From the NCBI GenBank assembly GCA_002479765.1, contig DLOZ01000006.1, forward strand, positions 1 through 7,299: a DNA stretch of 7,299 nucleotides. The letters run 5' to 3'. Shown here piece by piece: positions 1 to 6,435 of the stretch. Position 1 is the first letter of the stretch. Each line of letters opens with the position of its first letter. A model generated the notes under the pieces. It was given only the letters and a program-made list of their open reading frames with translations, had not been told where the DNA came from and did no database searches. This stretch comes from Sphingomonadales bacterium UBA7471. GTDB lineage: Bacteria; Pseudomonadota; Alphaproteobacteria; Sphingomonadales; Sphingomonadaceae. The translations under genes were made by a program, and so were the position numbers.

Positions 1-258
1 TTCGACATCATGTATGGCGAAGGTATTTCCAAGACCGGGGAACTTTTGGATCTGGGCGTGAAAGCGGGTATTGTCGAAAAGTCCGGCAGCTGGTTCAGCT
101 ATGACTCGATCCGTATTGGGCAGGGTCGCGAGAATTCAAAAACCTATCTCATGGAAAATCCTGAAGTCGCGGCACGATTAGAAGCCGCCATTCGGGGTAA
201 GACCGAAGAAGTCGCGGAAGTCCTGATGACGGGGCCTGACGCGGAAGATGACCTTTAA
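1..258 (+). CDS. recA: Recombinase RecA, C-terminal part (5' end outside window)
   Basis: This is the C-terminal 85 codons of RecA, the ATP-dependent strand-exchange protein that forms filaments on single-stranded DNA and triggers LexA self-cleavage in the SOS response. Reading begins at base 1 with FDIMYGEGISKTGELLDLG, which lines up with the end of the RecA core. The C-terminal domain follows, with GSWFSY and IGQGRENSKTYL (the IGQG...N pattern is typical). The protein ends in a short acidic tail, DAEDDL; acidic tails of this kind modulate DNA binding in RecA proteins. The Walker motifs and the DNA-binding loops lie upstream of the window and cannot be checked. The tail is shorter than that of E. 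coli RecA, as is common in alphaproteobacteria. The ATG at base 10 is an internal methionine, not the start. The identity is certain; only the 5' part is missing. Confidence 0.97.
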   Translation, partial: FDIMYGEGISKTGELLDLGVKAGIVEKSGSWFSYDSIRIGQGRENSKTYLMENPEVAARLEAAIRGKTEEVAEVLMTGPDAEDDL

Positions 259-271
259 GAAATATGCGAAC

Positions 272-301
272 AAGCGCGGCCTTGCCTGAGGCCGCTGCTT
301 T
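272..301 (+). terminator. Probable intrinsic terminator of recA (proximal hairpin)
   Basis: A GC-rich inverted repeat starts 14 bases after the recA stop. GCGGCCT (276-282) pairs with AGGCCGC (289-295) around a 6-base loop. The stem extends through AAGC (272-275) and GCTT (297-300) if T296 is bulged. Only a short T run (299-301) follows, so it may be leaky and work together with the hairpin just downstream. Confidence 0.6.
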
Positions 302-302
302 C

Positions 303-342
303 GACCCGTCCTGGTCCACCCCGGGGCGGGTCACTTTGTTTT
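303..342 (+). terminator. Possible second recA terminator (distal hairpin)
   Basis: GACCCGTCC (303-311) pairs with GGCGGGTC-side bases 324-332, giving nine base pairs with one G-T wobble and a 12-base loop. The stem is followed by AC and then a T-rich stretch, TTTGTTTTG (335-343). It lies immediately after the first hairpin, so recA seems to end in tandem terminators. The T-rich tail here is better than that of the first hairpin. Confidence 0.5.
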
Positions 343-389
343 GCCGCGTACAGATATACGGCGAGCCGCGCGCGCGTGCCGCTGACTTC

Positions 390-417
390 TTGACAGGCAG
401 GGTGGCTAAGGCACAAC
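390..417 (+). promoter_or_regulatory. Candidate promoter of the ureohydrolase-GST operon
   Basis: A perfect TTGACA -35 hexamer lies at 390-395, downstream of the recA terminators and 35 bases before the ureohydrolase ATG. The -10 region is poor: CACAAC at 412-417 (16-base spacer) matches TATAAT at three positions only. If used, transcription would begin at about 424-425, essentially at the start codon, giving a leaderless mRNA. This is inference from sequence; a single exact -35 box can occur by chance. Confidence 0.35.
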
Positions 418-424
418 TGCATCA

Positions 425-1243
425 ATGACATTGCAGATTCACCTGATTGGCTTGCCCACAGATCAAAACAGTTCGTTCGAACGTGGCGCAGCGGCGGCAC
501 CGGCGGCAATTCGCCATGCGCTATTTAGCGATCGGGGTAACCTATCGACCGAGTGCGGCCTTGAAATAGGAACAGACATTGCGCTGATCGATCGCGGGGA
601 TGTGCCGCTTTTGGACGTTGATACTGCGGCTGATGACGCGCGCATCATACAGGCGGTGGCTGACGCGATGGACGCAGGCGCTGTTCCTCTGCTGCTGGGT
701 GGCGATCATTCGGTAACATATCCAGTCGTCAAGGTTCTGGCCGCGCGTCACGGACCGCTCAACATTCTGCATTTTGATGCGCACCCCGACATGTATGCCG
801 ATTTTGAAGGCAATCCGCGCAGCCATGCATCGCCATTTGCCCGCATATTGGAAGCCGGCCACGCAAAGCGCATTGTTCAAGTCGGTATCCGGACGCTCAA
901 CCACCACTGCCGTGAACAGGCGGAGCGTTATGGCGTTGAAATACTCCCGATGCTGAACTTTTCGCCAGCGCATGTTCCCGTTCTTGATGGGCCGCTCTAC
1001 ATCAGTTTTGACCTCGATGGTCTTGACCCGTCGGAAGCGCCGGGTGTCGCGCATCCAGAGCCGGGTGGCCTGACGGTGCGCGAAGTGCTCTCGATATTTG
1101 CCAAACAAAATGCCGCAATTGTCGGCGCGGATGTTGTGGAACTTAACCCCCAGCGCGACGTGAACGATGTTACGGCAATCGTCGGGGCCAAGCTGGTCCG
1201 GGAAATCGCCGCGCGTATCTATCAAAATCATCCAGGAGAATAA
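425..1243 (+). CDS. Arginase/agmatinase-family ureohydrolase
   Basis: A 272-residue enzyme of the ureohydrolase superfamily, which uses two manganese ions to hydrolyse a guanidino or amidino group, releasing urea (arginase, agmatinase, guanidinobutyrase) or formamide (formiminoglutamase). The metal-binding signatures are intact: GGDHS (92-96, ligand H95), DAHPD (118-122, ligands D118, H120, D122) and SFDLDGLDP (194-202, ligands D196, D198). The substrate-loop PGVAHPEPGGL (206-216) and the conserved glutamate in VVELNP (E239) are also present. The stretch HASPFARILEAG (134-145) recalls plant mitochondrial arginases and the bacterial agmatinase-like proteins grouped with them, so substrate cannot be assigned: arginine or agmatine is most likely. 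Length is slightly short for the family (about 300) and there is no signal peptide, so it is cytosolic. The start at 425 fits the conserved N-terminal beta strand (IHLIGLPTD); no Shine-Dalgarno precedes it. It is coupled to the GST gene downstream. Confidence 0.93.
   Translation: MTLQIHLIGLPTDQNSSFERGAAAAPAAIRHALFSDRGNLSTECGLEIGTDIALIDRGDVPLLDVDTAADDARIIQAVADAMDAGAVPLLLGGDHSVTYPVVKVLAARHGPLNILHFDAHPDMYADFEGNPRSHASPFARILEAGHAKRIVQVGIRTLNHHCREQAERYGVEILPMLNFSPAHVPVLDGPLYISFDLDGLDPSEAPGVAHPEPGGLTVREVLSIFAKQNAAIVGADVVELNPQRDVNDVTAIVGAKLVREIAARIYQNHPGE
1234..1239 (+). promoter_or_regulatory. Shine-Dalgarno of the GST gene inside the ureohydrolase end
   Basis: AGGAGA at 1234-1239 lies six bases before the GST ATG (1246). 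It is embedded in the last codons of the ureohydrolase, whose stop is at 1241-1243. A ribosome finishing the first gene therefore covers the initiation site of the second, which suggests translational coupling. Confidence 0.85.
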
Positions 1244-1245
1244 CC

Positions 1246-1872
1246 ATGACCATCACAGTGCACCATTTGAACAATTCGCGGTCGCAACGGATTTTGTGGC
1301 TCCTGGAAGAATTGAACGTGCCCTATGAAATTGTGCACCACCAGCGCGATGTCGTGACCAATCTTGCGCCCGAGGTGCTTTTGAAAATACATCCTTTGGG
1401 TAAGTCCCCGATGATAGAAGACGCCGGCAATGTCGTTTTTGAATCAGGGGCTATCGTCGAATATTTGTGCGAGCGTCATAATGGCGCGCATCTGGTGCCG
1501 CCACGTGGGACAGACGAACATATCCGTTACCTTGAGTGGCTGCATTTTGCCGAGGGTTCGGCGATGACACCGATTTTGCTAAACCTGTACACGGCCCTTC
1601 TGGGCGAAGCCGCCGCGCCGTTGCACCCGCGCATTAACGAGCAATTGGAAAGCCATTTTCAGTTCATGGAGGATGGATTGAACGCCAGCGGATGGTTTGT
1701 CGGCGATATGATGAGCGGCGCCGATATCATGTTGAGCTTTCCAGCGGAGGCCGCCGTTAAAATGGGCCGTGCCGCCAACCGCCCGAACCTCACCAAATTT
1801 GTGGAAACAATCCACGCGCGGCCGGCATTTCAGCGCGCGCTCGAAAAGGGCGGGCCCTATGCTTATGCCTGA
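1246..1872 (+). CDS. Glutathione S-transferase, Gtt1-like
   Basis: A 208-residue two-domain GST. The N-terminal thioredoxin-like domain (about 1-80) opens with VHHLNNSRSQRILWLLEEL; S11 or S13 is the likely residue activating the glutathione thiol. KIHPLGKSPMIED (47-59) carries the invariant cis-proline P55, and FESGAI (65-70) supplies the E66-S67 pair that binds the gamma-glutamyl group. The all-helical C-terminal domain (about 88-205) contains the N-capping box and hydrophobic staple in SGADIMLSF (157-165). Overall layout and the HPLGKSP motif resemble yeast Gtt1 and its bacterial relatives. GSTs conjugate or reduce electrophiles and peroxides with glutathione in the cytosol; the physiological substrate here is unknown. 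It starts two bases after the ureohydrolase stop with a strong ribosome site, so the two form one operon. No transit or signal sequence is seen. Confidence 0.94.
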   Translation: MTITVHHLNNSRSQRILWLLEELNVPYEIVHHQRDVVTNLAPEVLLKIHPLGKSPMIEDAGNVVFESGAIVEYLCERHNGAHLVPPRGTDEHIRYLEWLHFAEGSAMTPILLNLYTALLGEAAAPLHPRINEQLESHFQFMEDGLNASGWFVGDMMSGADIMLSFPAEAAVKMGRAANRPNLTKFVETIHARPAFQRALEKGGPYAYA

Positions 1873-1935
1873 CGGAGCGGCAAAGTGCATATCCGGCTTG
1901 CAGGGCGGCGAGTCGTTCCCTAAGTCGCTTTCGTT

Positions 1936-4578
1936 ATGACATCGACCAATGATATTCGCCGCGGGTTCCTTGATTATTTTGGTGCTGCCCAGCACGACAT
2001 AGTCTCGTCCGCGCCACTCGTGCCGTACAATGACCCGACATTGATGTTCGTCAATGCCGGCATGGTACCCTTTAAAAACGTATTTACGGGCTTGGAAAGC
2101 CGCGAAACGCCGCGTGCAGCTTCAAGCCAGAAATGCGTGCGGGCGGGCGGCAAGCATAATGATTTGGACAATGTCGGCTACACGGCGCGCCATCACACAT
2201 TTTTTGAAATGCTCGGGAACTTCTCGTTCGGCGATTATTTCAAAGAGCAGGCGATTACCCATGCGTGGACGTTGCTGACGAAGGAGTGGGGGCTTGATCC
2301 GTCGCGCCTGACGACGACGGTCTATCATACCGATGACGAGGCGTTCGACCTGTGGCGCAAGATTGCTGGCCTTCCAGAAGAGCGCATTATCCGTATCGCC
2401 ACGAACGATAATTTCTGGTCGATGGGTGACACGGGGCCATGCGGACCGTGCAGCGAAATTTTCTATGACCATGGCGACCATATTTTTGGTGGCCCTCCGG
2501 GAAGCCCGGATGAAGATGGTGACCGTTTTGTCGAAATCTGGAACCTCGTGTTCATGCAGTTCGAGCGGCAGGATGACGGCACCGATGTGCCTTTGCCGAA
2601 GCCGTCGATCGATACCGGCATGGGGCTTGAGCGGATCGCGGCTGTCATGCAGGGCGTGCACGACAATTATGATACGGACACGTTCAAGGCGCTGATCAAT
2701 GCGTCGGAAGAGCTGACCGGCACCAAGGCGCAGGGCGACCAAATGGCCAGCCACCGCGTGATTGCCGACCATTTGCGCTCGACCAGCTTCCTGTTGGCCG
2801 ATGGTGTTATGCCGTCGAACGAAGGTCGCGGCTATGTTCTGCGCCGCATCATGCGCCGCGCTATGCGCCATGCGCACATCCTTGGCGCGAAAGAGCCGTT
2901 GATGCACCGTTTGGTCGGCAGCCTCGCCGCGGAAATGGGTGCGGCCTATCCCGAATTGCTGCGCGCGCAACCGATGATTGAAGCGACGCTGAAGCAGGAA
3001 GAAACCCAGTTCCGCCGCACGCTGGACAAGGGCATCAAGCTGCTGGATGAAGCCACCACGGGTATGCAACCCGGCGATATCCTTGCCGGCGATACTGCGT
3101 TCAAACTGTATGACACATATGGCTTTCCATATGATCTGACCGAAGACGCGTTGCGTGCGCAGGGCTTGGGCATTGATCAGGCCGGTTTTGAAACCGCCAT
3201 GAACAATCAAAAGGCCATGGCGCGTGCCGCATGGAAGGGTTCCGGCGCCAAGGCATCGGACGACGTCTGGTTCGACATCGCCGACCGCGTTGGTTCGACC
3301 GAGTTTACCGGTTACACAGCCAATGAAGGTGAGGGGCAAGTCGTTGCCCTCGTCCGTGATGGTGTTGAAGTGCAGTCTGCTGTGGCAAACGACACCGTGA
3401 CCGTCATCACCAACCAGACACCATTTTACGGCGAAAGCGGCGGCCAGATGGGCGACGCTGGCGTTATTTCAAGCGCCAACATGCGTGGTGACGTCACTGA
3501 CACGGCAAAGCCGCTTGGACGTTTGCATGCGCATCAGGTTAAGATTGGAACGGGCGAGATCAAGGTCGGCGACTTTGTCACCTTGAAGATCGACACAGCC
3601 CGCCGCGACGCCCTGCGCGCCAACCATAGCGCAACCCATTTGCTGCACGCGTCCTTGCGCGAAAGACTGGGCAGCCATGTGACGCAAAAGGGCAGCCTTG
3701 TTGCACCGGATCGTCTGCGGTTCGATTTCTCGCATAATCAGGCGGTGACGGCTGATGAAATTGCGATGATTGAAGCCGATGTGAACGCACAAATTCGCGG
3801 TAATCAGGCGGTAACCACGCGTTTGATGACCCCTGATGACGCGGTCGCTGCGGGTGCGCTTGCTCTGTTTGGCGAGAAATATGGCGAGGAAGTCCGCGTG
3901 CTGACGATGGGCAAGACCGATGACACGCATTATTCGCTCGAACTGTGCGGTGGAACGCATGTGAACGCATTGGGTGACATTGCCTTGTTTACGATTGTGT
4001 CTGAAGGCGCTGTCGCCAGCGGTATCCGCCGGATTGAGGCATTGACCGGAGAGGCCGCACGCCTCTGGCTCGTTGGCCGCGAAACACAGTTGAAGAATGT
4101 CGCCGCGATGCTGAAAACTGCGCCTGATGAAGTCGGCGCGCGTATTGAAACATTGATGAGCGAACGCAAGCGGATGGAGAAAGAACTCTCCGAAGCCAAA
4201 ACCGCGCTCGCATTGTCCGGTGGCAGTGGTCCCAAGGCGGAAGCCGAAACAATCGGTGACGTGACATTCATGGGGCAGGTCATCAATGGTATCGAGCCAA
4301 AGGCCCTGCGCGGTTTGGCCGATGACCAGATGAAGGCCATTGGCAGCGGCATCGTCGCCATCATCGCGGCGAACGAGAACAGCAACACCGTCGTTGTTGC
4401 GGTCTCACCCGCGCTCCACGCCACGCTGACCGCTCCAGACCTCGTTCGCGCGGCGACTGAGGCGATGGGTGCGCAAGGTGGTGGTGGACGTCCCGACATG
4501 GCGCAAGGTGGCGGCCCAGCCGGCGCTGAGCTGGCGCAGGCGGCATTGGCTGCCATCAGGGCAAAGATTGCCGGTTAA
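1936..4578 (+). CDS. alaS: Alanyl-tRNA synthetase
   Basis: A complete 880-residue class II AlaRS, which charges tRNA-Ala with alanine and hydrolyses mischarged Ser- and Gly-tRNA-Ala. The aminoacylation core covers about 1-250: DPTLMFVNAGMVPFKN (33-48), TFFEMLGNFSFGDYF (88-102), GPCGPCSEIFYDHG (167-180), EIWNLVFMQF (200-209) and DTGMGLERI (226-234). The tRNA-recognition helical domain follows (SEGRGYVLRR-like block at 294-304). The editing domain has its zinc ligands intact: HSATH (H564, H568) and CGGTH (C671, H675). A short coiled coil lies near 735-760, and the C-Ala domain ends with the glycine-rich GGGGRPDMAQGGG (848-860). Length is normal. The ATG at 1936 matches the usual N-terminus (TSTNDIRRGFLDYF), although no good Shine-Dalgarno precedes it. 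Its stop overlaps that of the convergent antiporter gene. Confidence 0.99.
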   Translation: MTSTNDIRRGFLDYFGAAQHDIVSSAPLVPYNDPTLMFVNAGMVPFKNVFTGLESRETPRAASSQKCVRAGGKHNDLDNVGYTARHHTFFEMLGNFSFGDYFKEQAITHAWTLLTKEWGLDPSRLTTTVYHTDDEAFDLWRKIAGLPEERIIRIATNDNFWSMGDTGPCGPCSEIFYDHGDHIFGGPPGSPDEDGDRFVEIWNLVFMQFERQDDGTDVPLPKPSIDTGMGLERIAAVMQGVHDNYDTDTFKALINASEELTGTKAQGDQMASHRVIADHLRSTSFLLADGVMPSNEGRGYVLRRIMRRAMRHAHILGAKEPLMHRLVGSLAAEMGAAYPELLRAQPMIEATLKQEETQFRRTLDKGIKLLDEATTGMQPGDILAGDTAFKLYDTYGFPYDLTEDALRAQGLGIDQAGFETAMNNQKAMARAAWKGSGAKASDDVWFDIADRVGSTEFTGYTANEGEGQVVALVRDGVEVQSAVANDTVTVITNQTPFYGESGGQMGDAGVISSANMRGDVTDTAKPLGRLHAHQVKIGTGEIKVGDFVTLKIDTARRDALRANHSATHLLHASLRERLGSHVTQKGSLVAPDRLRFDFSHNQAVTADEIAMIEADVNAQIRGNQAVTTRLMTPDDAVAAGALALFGEKYGEEVRVLTMGKTDDTHYSLELCGGTHVNALGDIALFTIVSEGAVASGIRRIEALTGEAARLWLVGRETQLKNVAAMLKTAPDEVGARIETLMSERKRMEKELSEAKTALALSGGSGPKAEAETIGDVTFMGQVINGIEPKALRGLADDQMKAIGSGIVAIIAANENSNTVVVAVSPALHATLTAPDLVRAATEAMGAQGGGGRPDMAQGGGPAGAELAQAALAAIRAKIAG
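4575..4578. other. Interlocked convergent stop codons (TTAA)
   Basis: The palindrome TTAA supplies the TAA of alaS on the + strand (4576-4578) and the TAA of the antiporter on the - strand (4577-4575). The two genes therefore overlap by four bases, leaving no intergenic DNA for terminators; each transcript must run into the other gene's coding region. Confidence 0.97.
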
Positions 4579-6335
4579 GAGGTAAGCTTGAGCTTGGGGG
4601 CCTCGTCGAGGCCGCCGGCTTCTTTAATCTGTCGCCGGAATTCGTCGCGCTTTTCGTGGATAGATGCGATCACGGGGCCCATAGCCACGCCGAGGTCGAC
4701 GAGCACCGCTTCCGATAGCTGAAGCGAGCTTTCCAGCGTTTCTGGAACGGCGTCGGTTGCACCGGCCTGATACAGGCGTGCGGCATGGTCTGCATCGCGT
4801 GCACGCGCGACGATGGTAATATCGGGCAACCATTGGCGGACGCGCTTGACGATATGTTCGGCCAGCACCGGTTGATCCATGGTCAGAATAATCGCCTTTG
4901 CGTGGCCAAGGCTCAGCTTGTCCAATGTTTCGGGCCGCGAGATATCGCCAAAGATAACTTTATACCCACCGCGCCGCGCCGCGGTGACCGCATCCACATT
5001 GGATTCAACCGCAACATAAGGCTGCCCATGCTTCGTCAGCATGTCGGCCACCAAATGACCGACCCGGCCAAAGCCGATAACGACCGTGCGCGGTTCCTGC
5101 GCCGGGTCTTGCTCATGCACTTCGTCATCGCTTTCGCGCAGCTCAAGCCGGCGCGCCATGTCGTGGCCGATGCGCGCCAATATCGGCGTGATGGTTAGCC
5201 CAATCGCCGTTGCGACTTGCCAGAAATTGATGGTCGCGGCGTCAATGATCTGCGCCGCGCCGGCTGCGCCCAGCACAATGAGGGTGGTTTCCGATGGGCT
5301 TCCCATCAGAACGCCTGTCTCGGTCGCGGTCCCCGTGCGTGCGCCGTTCAGCTTCAGCAGGCCCGCGGTAACCGCGGCCTTTATCAGAACGACGCTCGCA
5401 ACCGCACCGACCAGCGCAGCCCAATTGGCCGCGACGAAGCGCAGATCAACTTGCATGCCGATGCTGATCAGAAACACACCCAGCGCCAGCCCCTTAAACG
5501 GCGCTGTCATGACGGCGACTTCGGTATGATAGTCCGTCTCGGCGATTAACAGGCCAGCGATCATTGCGCCGACGATGGGCGAAAGGCCGACGGCACCGGT
5601 CGCGAGACTGGCTACGATCACCACCAACAGGCTGACCGACACAAAAAGCTCCGGGCTTTTGGTGCGCGCGGCCTGTCCGAACAGGCGGGGCAGGAAGAAA
5701 CGGCCAAGCACAAGCATACCGACGATCACCAATGTGCCCTGCCAGAGCACAGTAAATATGCCTTCCCACGAACCCGAACCCACTCGTGGTGCCAGCGCGC
5801 CCAAGACGAAGATGATCGGGACGATGGCAAGATCTTCGAACAGCAGCATCCCAAGGGCCGATTTGCCAACGGCAGAATGCGTGCCCGATATGGGCAGCAC
5901 AAGCGCAGTCGATGAAAGCGCCAGCGCAACGCCGATGCCAATCGCCGCCGTCAGGTTATATCCAAAAAGCAAAAGACCCGCGGCAATGATGAGCCCCGCA
6001 CCGAACAATTGCGCTGCGCCGACGCCAAAAACCAGACGCCGCATCTTCCACAATCGCCGAAAGGACAGTTCAAGCCCAATGGTGAATAGCAATAAGATAA
6101 TGCCATATTCGCCAATGGGTCCAATAGCCTCGGGATTGGTGATGGTGACCCATTCAAGCAATGGATAACGTTCGACCAAAGTGCCGAGGCCCATGGGGCC
6201 GACCAATATTCCCACCAAGATGAAACCGATAATAGGCGTGATGCGAAAACGGGCGAAGGCCGGGATGACGATGCCAGCTGCGCCCAGAATGACGAGCAGA
6301 TCGCTGATGCTTTCACCGTGTAGTTCGCCTGCCAT
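4575..6335 (-). CDS. KefB/KefC-type monovalent cation:proton antiporter (CPA2) with RCK/TrkA-N domain
   Basis: An inner-membrane antiporter of the CPA2 family, predicted to exchange K+ (or Na+) for protons. Numbering here includes two extra residues from an upstream GTG. The membrane part (about 13-390) has roughly 12-13 hydrophobic segments, with LLLFTIGLEL (83-92), the transport-site LLFEDLAIVP (166-175, D170) and GMQVDL (295-300). A cytosolic Rossmann RCK_N domain follows (about 418-535): VVIGFGRVG (420-428) binds a nucleotide and E446 ends beta-2. A hydrophilic tail of about 50 residues completes it. The core reads FED where E. coli KefC has FQD, and the loop after AETDYH (268-272) lacks a recognisable HALES motif, so glutathione gating is doubtful. 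No kefF-like partner is present. I chose the ATG at 6335 (586 aa) over GTG at 6341 because AGAAGG (6346-6341) sits five bases before the ATG but overlaps or abuts the GTG. Confidence 0.95.
   Translation of the reverse strand: MAGELHGESISDLLVILGAAGIVIPAFARFRITPIIGFILVGILVGPMGLGTLVERYPLLEWVTITNPEAIGPIGEYGIILLLFTIGLELSFRRLWKMRRLVFGVGAAQLFGAGLIIAAGLLLFGYNLTAAIGIGVALALSSTALVLPISGTHSAVGKSALGMLLFEDLAIVPIIFVLGALAPRVGSGSWEGIFTVLWQGTLVIVGMLVLGRFFLPRLFGQAARTKSPELFVSVSLLVVIVASLATGAVGLSPIVGAMIAGLLIAETDYHTEVAVMTAPFKGLALGVFLISIGMQVDLRFVAANWAALVGAVASVVLIKAAVTAGLLKLNGARTGTATETGVLMGSPSETTLIVLGAAGAAQIIDAATINFWQVATAIGLTITPILARIGHDMARRLELRESDDEVHEQDPAQEPRTVVIGFGRVGHLVADMLTKHGQPYVAVESNVDAVTAARRGGYKVIFGDISRPETLDKLSLGHAKAIILTMDQPVLAEHIVKRVRQWLPDITIVARARDADHAARLYQAGATDAVPETLESSLQLSEAVLVDLGVAMGPVIASIHEKRDEFRRQIKEAGGLDEAPKLKLTS
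4597..4616 (+). terminator. Weak candidate hairpin terminator for alaS within the antiporter 3' end
   Basis: GGCCTC (4599-4604) pairs with GAGGCC (4608-4613) around a GTC loop; GG (4597-4598) can pair with CC (4615-4616) past one bulged base. It starts about 18 bases after the alaS stop. Only a loose T-rich stretch follows (CTTCTTT, near 4619-4625), and the repeat also encodes antiporter residues, so it could be chance. Confidence 0.3.
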
Positions 6336-6340
6336 GCCCA

Positions 6341-6346
6341 CCTTCT
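6341..6346 (-). promoter_or_regulatory. Shine-Dalgarno deciding the antiporter start
   Basis: On the - strand AGAAGG (6346 to 6341) is followed by a five-base spacer and ATG (6335-6333). The upstream in-frame GTG (6341-6339) shares the last G of this motif and would have no spacing, so the ATG is the better start. Confidence 0.65.
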
Positions 6347-6380
6347 ACGCCAATGCCGTATGAAAAGGGAAGGACCGGAC

Positions 6381-6414
6381 AATAAAAAAGCGCGGAGGTC
6401 GCCCCCCGCGCTTT
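6381..6414 (-). terminator. Intrinsic terminator of icd
   Basis: Downstream of the icd stop (6438-6436) a perfect nine-base-pair inverted repeat, AAAGCGCGG (6387-6395) with CCGCGCTTT (6406-6414), encloses a 10-base loop. Read on the - strand, the stem runs into TTTTTTATT (6389-6381), a classic Rho-independent terminator. On the + strand a TTTGTTGT also follows, but no + strand gene needs it. It separates icd from the antiporter. Confidence 0.9.
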
Positions 6415-6435
6415 GTTGTACTCATCAGTTTGCTG

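Noticed and set aside
367..378. Alternating CG tract (five CG steps then TG) between recA and the ureohydrolase.
   Set aside because: It is a short run in a GC-rich genome. Z-DNA potential or a regulatory role is possible, but nothing else supports it.
542..1231. A 229-codon open frame on the - strand opposite the ureohydrolase.
   Set aside because: It is antisense to a gene with intact catalytic motifs, and shows no family resemblance or ribosome site of note.
2122..3339. A 405-codon open frame on the - strand opposite alaS.
   Set aside because: It lies wholly inside alaS, and its translation is rich in Arg, His and Gln without any recognisable fold or motif. This is the usual mirror of a GC-rich gene with codon bias.
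1246..6335. A glutathione-linked functional unit joining the GST and the Kef-type antiporter.
   Set aside because: The genes are on opposite strands with alaS between them, and the antiporter lacks the recognisable HALES motif. Proximity alone is not enough.
6355..6382. Possible antiporter promoter on the - strand: TTGTCC (6382-6377) and TACGGC (6360-6355), 16-base spacer.
   Set aside because: Both hexamers are poor matches and TTGTCC sits beside the T tract of the icd terminator. Leaky read-through from icd is equally possible.
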